Part shown: in pieces, positions 39,798 through 45,834 of the stretch
Layout: every line of letters begins with the position of its first letter
Position numbering within the stretch: the stretch's first letter is position 1
The notes under the pieces: model-generated
What the model was told of the DNA's origin: nothing
The model's input: the letters and a program-made list of their open reading frames with translations, nothing else
The model's database searches: none
Made by a program: the position numbers and the translations under genes
Source of the DNA: Prevotella sp. UBA746
GTDB lineage: Bacteria; Bacteroidota; Bacteroidia; Bacteroidales; Bacteroidaceae
Direction: 5' to 3'
DNA: 47,246 nt
Assembly (NCBI GenBank): GCA_002298545.1
Contig: DBKQ01000093.1
Span: 1-47,246 of the forward strand

Positions 39798-40445
39798 ATG
39801 CAAAAAAGAACTATCTCAATCGTTTCCGGTCTCCATCTCCGTGAGGCTCCTGAGGGCGAAGAGAGCCGCACTATCGAGGGCTATGCCCTGAAGTTCGGTG
39901 TTCGCTCCAAGCTGCTCTGCGACTGGTGGAATGACTATTATGAAGTGCTGGAGCCAGGCTGTCTTACTGCCGACACTCTCAGCCGACAGGACATCAAACT
40001 CACCATGTTCCACAACCGCCAGATTATCCTCGCCCGTAGCAATCAGGGCAAGGGCACTCTCTCGTATGAGGTTGATTCCACTGGAGTGAAGTTCTGGGCT
40101 GAGATGCCTAACACTGCCGACGGCGACAAGGCTCTCGAACTCGTAAAGCGAGGCGACATCGACGGCTGCTCTTTCATGTACTCTACCGACGAGAACGACA
40201 GCGAGAATGCCGTCAGTTACGAGAAAATCAAGGAGGGTGATACTGAGGTGCTCCTCCGCCACGTTAAGCGTATCGACAACGTTTATGACTTCACCCTCAC
40301 CCCCGACCCTGCCTATGAACAGACGGAGGTAACACGCCGCGAAGTCGAGGACCACGGTATCAGTTTTGCCAAACCGGAGCCAATGCCCGACCTGAAGAAG
40401 AAGGCTGCGATACTTCGCGAAGCAAGAAAAAGAATTAGGAATTAG
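39798..40445 (+). CDS. HK97-family prohead protease
   Basis: 215 aa. The herpesvirus-type serine protease fold is suggested by IEGYALKFGVRSK, LTMFHNRQIILARSNQGKGT with the catalytic His (~72) and GDIDGCSFMYS with the catalytic Ser (~125). It cleaves the N-terminal scaffold part of the capsid protein during maturation. Its last codons (RIRN-stop) are made by the GGAATTA repeat that follows. Confidence 0.92.
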   Translation: MQKRTISIVSGLHLREAPEGEESRTIEGYALKFGVRSKLLCDWWNDYYEVLEPGCLTADTLSRQDIKLTMFHNRQIILARSNQGKGTLSYEVDSTGVKFWAEMPNTADGDKALELVKRGDIDGCSFMYSTDENDSENAVSYEKIKEGDTEVLLRHVKRIDNVYDFTLTPDPAYEQTEVTRREVEDHGISFAKPEPMPDLKKKAAILREARKRIRN

Positions 40446-40545
40446 GAAAGAGGAATTAGGAATTATTAGTCCTATAACTCCCATTTCTCCCAGAACTCCC
40501 AAATCAGTTCTCTCAGTTCTCTCAGTTCTCCCAAAATCCATAATC
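40432..40545 (+). repeat. Spacer repeats before the capsid gene
   Basis: GAATTAGGAATTAGGAAAGA units overlap the protease stop; then AACTCCCAT, AGAACTCCC and AGTTCTCTC 9-nt units. Confidence 0.75.
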
Positions 40546-40563
40546 ATTTTAAAATAAAAAATC

Positions 40564-41727
40564 ATGCCAAAAACAGTTTTTAATTTCCGTTCTGCCTATG
40601 AGCGCATCGACGCTATCAAGGCACGCCTTACCGAGATGGCGGAGAATCTCGAAAGTGATCAGAAGCGCGAGGATTTTACCGATGCCGAAAAGGGAGAGCA
40701 GAAGCAGCTCTACCGCGAGCTCGACATTCTCGAAATGAAAATCAAGGCAAACACCCCTACCATCGCGGTTATGCGCCACGAGGATATCGCCGACGCTACA
40801 CGCAAGATGCGCGAGTGTATCGCCGAGGGCAAACGTTTCGAGTTAAAAATCAGCCGTGCCGTTTCCTACTCGTTCGGAGGAAACACTTCCGGCTATGCCG
40901 ACCCAGCTACAAGCACTAACCCGGCTCCTGTTACTATGGGCGATATCGTTGAACCGCTCTACAGCCGTACTATCCTCTCGGCTATCGGCTCTCCATTGCT
41001 CACCGGACTTAAAGGCAACTACACATGGCCTGTTGTCGAGGCCTTCGAGGCTACTGTCAACGACGAGGGCGTTGCCCTGGGCGACACCAAGATTCCGGTG
41101 AACAAACTTATCGCTAAACCGGAGCGTATCGGCGTGGCTGTTCCTATCACCCGTGAGACTCTCAACGAGACCGACGATTTGTTGATGACTGTCTGCACCC
41201 AGTACATCCCTGTGGCTGCTGCTGCCCTGATGAACAAAATCATGTTCTCTAAGACTAAGGTTTCTAATGCGACCAACCTTGTCGGACCGTTCGTCAATCT
41301 GAAGACCGCACAGAAGATTGAGTACACAGGCGACGCTCCTACTATGGCACAGCTTCTGAAGCTGAAGGGTACTGTTCTCGGTAGCAACGTCATGCCGGAG
41401 GGCCTCTGCTATGTAATGACTGAGACGACCAAGGCTCTGCTTGAAGGCACTCCAAAGTGGGACGGTGCCAACCAGGCCATTGTCGACGAGAATGGCAAGA
41501 TCAGCGGTGTTCCGGTATTCTGCTCTTCTTATGTAACTGAGGGCGACGTTCTCTTCGGAGCGTTCAAATATGCTCCTCAGGGTCTGTTCGGAGAGATGTC
41601 TGTTATCATCGATCCTTACACTCTCGCCCGCAAGAACAGCATCGACTTCGTTCTCAACCTCGACTACGCCATCACTGTTCTCCGTGATCAGGCGTTTGCT
41701 ATGTTGAGCAAGGAGGTTGGACAGTAA
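40564..41727 (+). CDS. Major capsid protein (HK97 fold)
   Basis: 387 aa. A ~75-aa charged helical N-terminus (FRSAYERIDAIKARLTEMAE) acts as the scaffold (delta) domain to be removed by the protease. The HK97 fold follows: VTMGDIVEPLYSRTILSAIG, KIPVNKLIAKPERIGVAVPI, then the central domain and a C-terminal FVLNLDYAITVLRDQAFAML. It builds the icosahedral shell. Its order after portal and protease is canonical. Confidence 0.95.
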   Translation: MPKTVFNFRSAYERIDAIKARLTEMAENLESDQKREDFTDAEKGEQKQLYRELDILEMKIKANTPTIAVMRHEDIADATRKMRECIAEGKRFELKISRAVSYSFGGNTSGYADPATSTNPAPVTMGDIVEPLYSRTILSAIGSPLLTGLKGNYTWPVVEAFEATVNDEGVALGDTKIPVNKLIAKPERIGVAVPITRETLNETDDLLMTVCTQYIPVAAAALMNKIMFSKTKVSNATNLVGPFVNLKTAQKIEYTGDAPTMAQLLKLKGTVLGSNVMPEGLCYVMTETTKALLEGTPKWDGANQAIVDENGKISGVPVFCSSYVTEGDVLFGAFKYAPQGLFGEMSVIIDPYTLARKNSIDFVLNLDYAITVLRDQAFAMLSKEVGQ

Positions 41728-41915
41728 CACCCACCCTAACCCTCCCCAGGGGGGGAAGATCCCCGCCCTAACCCTCCCCAAGGGGAAGAGCCCCTCCCTA
41801 ACCCTCCCCAAGGGGGGAGGGGATAGGGGTTACTCCAGTTCTCTCAGTTCTCTCAGAACTCCCAGAAAACAGTTCTCTCAGAACTCCCATCAGTCCTATC
41901 AGTCTTATCAATTAA
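41728..41915 (+). repeat. Spacer repeats after the capsid gene
   Basis: Three CCCTAACCCTCCCC modules in tandem (41735-41820), then AGTTCTCTC / AGAACTCCC 9-nt units and two TCAGTCYTATCA units. This is the longest spacer. Confidence 0.8.
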
Positions 41916-41922
41916 AAAGAAT

Positions 41923-42228
41923 ATGAGCATAATATCCCTCGATACATTCAAGAAGCACATCCGTGCCGACGACATCCGTGCCGACGACGAGAAACTTCAG
42001 CTCCGTCTCGATGCTGCTGAGGCTTATGTGGTGAACTCCACTAACCGCTCTCTCGACGAACTTCTGGAAATGGGCAATGGCGGTCTGCCCCTCCCGATAG
42101 TCCAGGCGGTGCTCATGGCTGCCGCCTCTTTCGACGAGAACACTCAGGCTGTTTCTTCTCAGCAACTCCACGAGAACCCGATGTTACCGGCTCTGCTGAA
42201 ACAGTATCGTAAACTGGCAAGAGAGTAA
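41923..42228 (+). CDS. Head-tail connector protein (HK97 gp6-like)
   Basis: 101 aa. A helical protein with ISLDTFKKHIRADDIRADDE, LQLRLDAAEAYVVNSTNRSL and PIVQAVLMAAASFDENTQAV, the pattern of the gp6-like adaptor. It has an internal tandem duplication RADDIRADDE encoded by a 12-bp direct repeat (41959-41986). It attaches to the portal ring. Confidence 0.85.
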   Translation: MSIISLDTFKKHIRADDIRADDEKLQLRLDAAEAYVVNSTNRSLDELLEMGNGGLPLPIVQAVLMAAASFDENTQAVSSQQLHENPMLPALLKQYRKLARE

Positions 42229-42229
42229 A

Positions 42230-42345
42230 GCCCCACCCTAACCCTCCCCAAGGGGAAGAAACAGGGATTACTCCAGTTCTCCCAGTTCTCTCAGAACTCC
42301 CAGGAAACAGTTCTCTCAGAACTCCCAGTTCTCCCAAAAACCTCA
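42230..42345 (+). repeat. Spacer repeats before the head-closure gene
   Basis: CACCCTAACCCTCCCC module then AGTTCTCCC, AGTTCTCTC and AGAACTCCC 9-nt units. Confidence 0.75.
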
Positions 42346-42359
42346 AAAAACAAACAACT

Positions 42360-42683
42360 ATGGAATCAGGATGGATGCGTGATTATCTCGACATTATGGA
42401 ACCGGTGAGAACCACCAATTCCTTTGGTGAAGAAAAGGTGGAATACTCCCCTGCAAGGAGAATCCACGCTTATATGCTTGCTCAACGCGGCAATCGTTCG
42501 GAGGAAGTTCAGGAACACTTCCCCAACTATACCGCCCAGTTCGTCATTCGTTCTGAGCACCGTATCGCCGACAACTGGCGTGTACGTCATTATGGAGGTT
42601 ATCTCTATACGGTAACGAATATCGTACCCTACGGACACGACCGCGCCTATAAAACCTTACAGTGTGAAAGAGTAAACGAATAG
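42360..42683 (+). CDS. Phage head closure protein
   Basis: 107 aa, all-beta type: MRDYLDIMEPVRTTNSFGEE, RIHAYMLAQRGNRSEEVQE, FVIRSEHRIADNWRVRHYGG. It fits the SPP1 gp16/HK97 gp7-like head-tail joining family that closes the head after packaging. Its place after the gp6-like gene is canonical. Confidence 0.82.
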   Translation: MESGWMRDYLDIMEPVRTTNSFGEEKVEYSPARRIHAYMLAQRGNRSEEVQEHFPNYTAQFVIRSEHRIADNWRVRHYGGYLYTVTNIVPYGHDRAYKTLQCERVNE

Positions 42684-42820
42684 AATTAGGAAAGAGGAAT
42701 TAGGAATTAGGAAAGAGGAATTAGGAATTATTACTCCATAGCTTCCCCTACAAAACCTACAAAACCTACAAAACCTACCCCACCTACAACCCCTCCCCCA
42801 CCTACAAAACCTACAAAACA
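42681..42820 (+). repeat. Spacer repeats before the gp10-like gene
   Basis: GAATTAGGAAAGAGGAATTA 7-nt units, then about nine 9-nt units of the CCTACAAAA / CCTACCCCA type up to 9 nt before the start. Confidence 0.8.
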
Positions 42821-42828
42821 AAAAGATC

Positions 42829-43308
42829 ATGGACACTCCCCTTACCAACCTCCTTCGCGAGATGACTCCCCGTCAGATCCGCAACTCCCTCAAGCGTGCC
42901 TATCGCGCCGAGGCGAAGAAGGTGAAAGCTATTGCCGAGAGAAAGCTCGACAGCAGTGGTCTTCATGTTATGGGTAGCAAAAGCGACCTCCATAAAGGTA
43001 TACGCACCCGCATCTATTCCCGTGGCGGTGGCTTTATGCTCACCGTAAAGCCCGGCAAGGGTAATGTAAAGAGCATGCACAAGAACCGGCGTGGGTTTCT
43101 GAAACCTGTTCTCTTGTGGGCTGAGGAAGGAACCGTGGGACGTTTCACCCGCAACGGTATGCGTCGCGGACACATCACCGGCTCCATGCCCTCCTACGGT
43201 TTCATGGCTGCCGCCGAAGACGAAATGCTCCAGACTGCCGAAAACGACCTCTTTTCTGAGGTTGAGATCGCCGTTGAAAAAGTAGCAAGAAAAGCAGGAA
43301 TAATTTAA
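42829..43308 (+). CDS. HK97 gp10-family tail completion protein
   Basis: 159 aa, basic. LREMTPRQIRNSLKRAYRAE, a GGGFMLTVKPGKGN strand pair, and LLWAEEGTVGRFTRNGMRRG as in gp10-type proteins. It acts at the head-tail interface or tail terminus. Assignment rests on pattern and gene order. Confidence 0.78.
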   Translation: MDTPLTNLLREMTPRQIRNSLKRAYRAEAKKVKAIAERKLDSSGLHVMGSKSDLHKGIRTRIYSRGGGFMLTVKPGKGNVKSMHKNRRGFLKPVLLWAEEGTVGRFTRNGMRRGHITGSMPSYGFMAAAEDEMLQTAENDLFSEVEIAVEKVARKAGII

Positions 43309-43408
43309 GGAATTAGGAATTAGGAAAGAGGAATTAGGAATTATCCCCTACCCCACCTACAAAACCTACCCCCACCTACCCTCCCTACAACACCTACCCC
43401 ACCTAAAA
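43306..43408 (+). repeat. Spacer repeats before the DUF3168 gene
   Basis: GGAATTA units followed by CCTACAAAA / CCTACCCCC / CCTACCCTC 9-nt units. Confidence 0.75.
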
Positions 43409-43417
43409 GAAAACAAC

Positions 43418-43804
43418 ATGCAAAAAACATCAATTTCCATCGGCGAGGCCATCAACGACCTCCTATCTTCCGACAAGACACTTGTCTCTGCCGTAACAAA
43501 GATCTTCCCAATCATAACCGACAAAGCTGATCTCCCTTATGTAGCATATCGCCGTGTTAAAACGGAACAGATAAGCGTAAAGGGCTACCGAACGGGCAGT
43601 GAGATGGTAACGGTTCAGGTGAACAGCTATGCCGCATCTTACGAAAAAAGTATCACTATCGCTGAAATGGTTCGCCAGATTCTCGACGGTGTACAATACG
43701 ACAAGAACGGTATCTTTATTCGCAGTTCCGTCTTGTCAAGTTCTGAGGAAACATGGGAAAACGATGCCTTCGTCCAGAAACTCATCTTTGAATTTAAAGT
43801 TTAA
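43418..43804 (+). CDS. DUF3168-type tail terminator protein
   Basis: 128 aa. ISIGEAINDLLSSDKTLVSA, then LPYVAYRRVKTEQISVKGYR and SEMVTVQVNSYAASYEKSIT, the alpha/beta pattern of DUF3168/tail-terminator proteins (lambda gpU-like). It caps the tail tube and joins it to the head. Position directly before the tube protein agrees. Confidence 0.8.
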   Translation: MQKTSISIGEAINDLLSSDKTLVSAVTKIFPIITDKADLPYVAYRRVKTEQISVKGYRTGSEMVTVQVNSYAASYEKSITIAEMVRQILDGVQYDKNGIFIRSSVLSSSEETWENDAFVQKLIFEFKV

Positions 43805-43925
43805 GGGATTAGAAATTAGGATTTTGGAATAAGGAATTAGGATTTATTACCCTTACCTTCCCCTACTCCACCTACAAAACCTACCCCACCTCCCCCACCT
43901 ACAAACCTTTAATAAAAACCATCAA
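43805..43925 (+). repeat. Spacer repeats before the tail tube gene
   Basis: Degenerate GGAATTAGGATTTATTA units, then CCTACTCCA, CCTACAAAA, CCTACCCCA and CCTCCCCCA 9-nt units. Confidence 0.7.
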
Positions 43926-43944
43926 CCCTAAAAAAATAACCATT

Positions 43945-44397
43945 ATGAGCAACAACAATTATGTAAACGGCAGCGACCTGCTGCTTAAAGTTGACGACAA
44001 ATGTGTCGGCCACTGCACCACCCACACCCTAACCTTCGGCAGCGAGACAAAGGAGCATGCCGTGAAACCGATTGCCTCTAAGAAGAAGAGCGCCGGACTG
44101 TGGAAGGGACAGAGTGTTACTTCCCTCTCTATCGAGATTAAGGCTGAGGGTCTTATCTTCACCGGCGAGACCGAAAACGGTTTCTCTCAGATTTCCCCAC
44201 TGTGGGGAGCTGGCGACAGCATTGCCGTTGAGACTTTCGAGCGTGAAGGCGACTCCACCCCTTATGTTAAGGGGAACTTCGTTATCGACTCGCTGGAGCA
44301 GTCTGCACCGGCTCAGGATGATGCTACTTACAGCATCTCACTGAAGAACGACGGCGAACCGGAAATTTATCCGGGAAAGCCAAGCGCTGAGGAATAA
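43945..44397 (+). CDS. Major tail tube protein
   Basis: 150 aa, beta-rich: YVNGSDLLLKVDDKCVGHCT, LTFGSETKEHAVKPIASKKK, and YVKGNFVIDSLEQSAPAQDD in the C-terminal half. This is the siphovirus tail-tube fold (TP901-1/phi13-like). It polymerises around the tape measure. Followed by the tail chaperone genes as usual. Confidence 0.88.
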   Translation: MSNNNYVNGSDLLLKVDDKCVGHCTTHTLTFGSETKEHAVKPIASKKKSAGLWKGQSVTSLSIEIKAEGLIFTGETENGFSQISPLWGAGDSIAVETFEREGDSTPYVKGNFVIDSLEQSAPAQDDATYSISLKNDGEPEIYPGKPSAEE

Positions 44398-44407
44398 CTT
44401 TTATTAA

Positions 44408-44530
44408 TTTCCACCGAGTTCTCCGAGTTCTCCGAAAGCTCTCAGTTCTCCCAGTTCTCCCAAAACTCCCAGTTCTCCGAAAAACTCCGAAAAACTCCCA
44501 GTTCTCCCAGAACTCCCAGAACTCCCATTT
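44408..44530 (+). repeat. Spacer repeats before the tail chaperone gene
   Basis: About a dozen 9-nt units: AGTTCTCCG, AGTTCTCCC, AGAACTCCC and AAAACTCCC, the purest tract of this type in the window. AGTTCT and AGAACT halves are complementary and can pair. Confidence 0.85.
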
Positions 44531-44545
44531 AAAAAGAAAAGAATC

Positions 44546-44860
44546 ATGTCAAAATCAATCACTATCAACATCAACAACAAAGAATACCCCTGCCGTCAAA
44601 CCTTAGGAGCCATGCTCCGTTTCAAGCGCGAGACCGGCAAGGAGGTTACCGAAATGGATGCCGGAAGCATCACCGACACTCTCACCTTCCTCTACTGCTG
44701 CATAAAATCTGAGTGCAAGAACGAGAATATCGAGTTCAATATGTCGCTCGACGACTTCGCCGACGCTCTCTCTCCTGAGGATCTTGAAGAGTGGAATAAG
44801 GCTAACGCACCTGAAGATGGCGCTGATGAAGCGGAAGGCGACGGCGAAAAAAAAAGCTGA
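44546..44860 (+). CDS. Tail assembly chaperone (lambda gpG-like)
   Basis: 104 aa. SITININNKEYPCRQTLGAM at the start, LRFKRETGKEVTEMDAGSIT, and an acidic end (EDGADEAEGDGEKKS). Size, acidic tail and position between tube and tape measure fit the tail chaperone. It ends at a run of nine A followed by GCTGA, which allows a -1 frameshift into the downstream frame. It wraps the tape measure during tail assembly. Confidence 0.85.
   Translation: MSKSITININNKEYPCRQTLGAMLRFKRETGKEVTEMDAGSITDTLTFLYCCIKSECKNENIEFNMSLDDFADALSPEDLEEWNKANAPEDGADEAEGDGEKKS
44847..44857 (+). promoter_or_regulatory. Programmed -1 ribosomal frameshift site
   Basis: Nine A residues (44847-44855) put A-AAA-AAA in the zero frame just before AGC-TGA. 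A -1 slip gives AAA-AAG-CTG-ACA and continues open for 127 codons. This is the tail chaperone frameshift arrangement known from lambda and most long-tailed phages. Confidence 0.82.
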
Positions 44861-44874
44861 CAATATGCCAGCTT

Positions 44875-45237
44875 ATGGGATATGCTGTTGGAGTTATCGG
44901 GATGAGGCTCGACGATTTCTGTCGTCTCTCGCCGGAGGAGTTTTCGTCAGTGTCCGAAGCCTTTTCCCGTAATCAGGAACAGCACGTTGAGGACTCCTGG
45001 GAGCGCATGCGTCTGCTTGCCGCTATCACCATTCAGCCCCACTGCAAAAACCGCATCCGTAAGGAGCAGCTCGTTCCCCTGCCGTGGGATAAGAAGAATA
45101 AAGATAACCAGTTCTCTCAGCTCTCTCAGTCCTCCCAGCTCTCTCATCTCTCCTACCACGGCGACGACCTCACTATAGAGCAGCGTCTTGCAAGGGCTAA
45201 GAAGAGAATGGAGATGGAAAAAGGAAAGGAGATTTAG
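44875..45237 (+). CDS. Tail chaperone T-extension (gpGT-like, -1 frame)
   Basis: The -1 frame is open from 44854 to 45237. The fusion with the gpG-like part would be about 230 aa; the ATG at 44875 is probably not an independent start. QLMGYAVGVIGMRLDDFCRL is typical of the T domain, which binds the tape measure and tube. An unusual linker QFSQLSQSSQLSHLS (45111-45155) is encoded by five 9-nt units of the same repeat that forms the intergenic spacers. The end is basic (QRLARAKKRMEMEKGKE). Confidence 0.8.
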   Translation: MGYAVGVIGMRLDDFCRLSPEEFSSVSEAFSRNQEQHVEDSWERMRLLAAITIQPHCKNRIRKEQLVPLPWDKKNKDNQFSQLSQSSQLSHLSYHGDDLTIEQRLARAKKRMEMEKGKEI

Positions 45238-45312
45238 GCATTACCCCTACTTCCCTCCCTACTACACCTACCCCACCTACCGCACCTACAAAACTTACAA
45301 AACCTACAAAAC
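45238..45312 (+). repeat. CCTACAAAA-type spacer
   Basis: CCTACTTCC, CCTACTACA, CCTACCCCA, CCTACCGCA, CCTACAAAA and CTTACAAAA 9-nt units up to 3 nt before the next start. Confidence 0.75.
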
Positions 45313-45315
45313 AAT

Positions 45316-45483
45316 ATGAAAGTACTTGACCTTTTCGGCAACGAGACCGAAGTAAGAGAAAGGACTCACGCAGCAGAAGAGGCAAAACGCAAGGCAGAAG
45401 AGGCAAGGGCTACAGTATGGGAATTGTCGGAAGCGGAACACATGGCGATAGAAAGGTTGAAGAACAGAAACAGAGCCTTATGA
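45316..45483 (+). CDS. Small phage protein, 55 aa
   Basis: 55 aa, one long charged helix (MKVLDLFGNETEVRERTHAA, then EEAKRKAEEARATVWE). Its start follows a spacer tract as for the other late genes. Its stop overlaps by ATGA a short frame that resembles the tape measure protein. No family recognised. Confidence 0.6.
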   Translation: MKVLDLFGNETEVRERTHAAEEAKRKAEEARATVWELSEAEHMAIERLKNRNRAL

Positions 45484-45524
45484 CGCTTATCCCTGCCATG
45501 AATAACCTTTACAGTGTACCATAA
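45480..45524 (+). pseudogene. Remnant of a tape-measure-like gene
   Basis: A 14-codon frame reads MTLIPAMNNLYSVP. TLIPAMNNL is identical to residues 143-151 of the tape measure protein here (46261-46287). Of the nine codons seven differ, all only at the third base. The fragment thus diverged as protein-coding sequence and was then cut off, probably when the minus-strand gene was inserted. Confidence 0.6.
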
Positions 45525-45763
45525 TACCAAGGATATGAATCATTGTCATCTGACGATGCAATTTTCAACATCTGGTATCTGCCGCAAACAAAGCAGGATA
45601 TGCAAGAAATGACAATAAAGGCAAAGATGCTGTTTACGCTAAAATTGCTCATAGAATAAAATAAGTCTATGAGCCATAAACAAGTGAAGAATCTATTGGC
45701 AGGTTTAATTTCCTCAAAAGCCTTTTTCTTCTCCTCTTTTGTCATGTCATCTATCGGTTTCAT
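45509..45763 (-). CDS. Small membrane protein (moron-like), 84 aa
   Basis: 84 aa on the strand opposite to the late genes. A charged cytosolic start (MKPIDDMTKEEKKKAFEEIK) is followed by hydrophobic helices at ~27-40 and ~45-62 (FAFIVISCISCFVCG) and a polar, aromatic end (SSDDNDSYPWYYGT). It has its own consensus promoter and sits between tail genes, the layout of a moron expressed in the lysogen. Superinfection exclusion is a common job for such proteins, but nothing in the sequence proves it. Confidence 0.6.
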   Translation of the reverse strand: MKPIDDMTKEEKKKAFEEIKPANRFFTCLWLIDLFYSMSNFSVNSIFAFIVISCISCFVCGRYQMLKIASSDDNDSYPWYYGTL

Positions 45764-45786
45764 AAGCTGTATTATTTAATGCACTG

Positions 45787-45819
45787 CAAATATACTAAAA
45801 TAAAGCTTTAATAAACAAA
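45787..45819 (-). promoter_or_regulatory. Promoter of the moron-like gene
   Basis: On the minus strand TTTG (45819-45816), a 21-nt spacer and TATATTTG (45794-45787) fit the consensus, 24 nt before the start. It points away from the tape measure gene. Confidence 0.7.
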
Positions 45820-45834
45820 TAAATCATAACAAAA

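Noticed and set aside
28959..45312. Regular repeats that could be taken for CRISPR arrays
   Set aside because: Units are 7 or 9 nt in direct tandem without unique spacers, and no cas genes are present.
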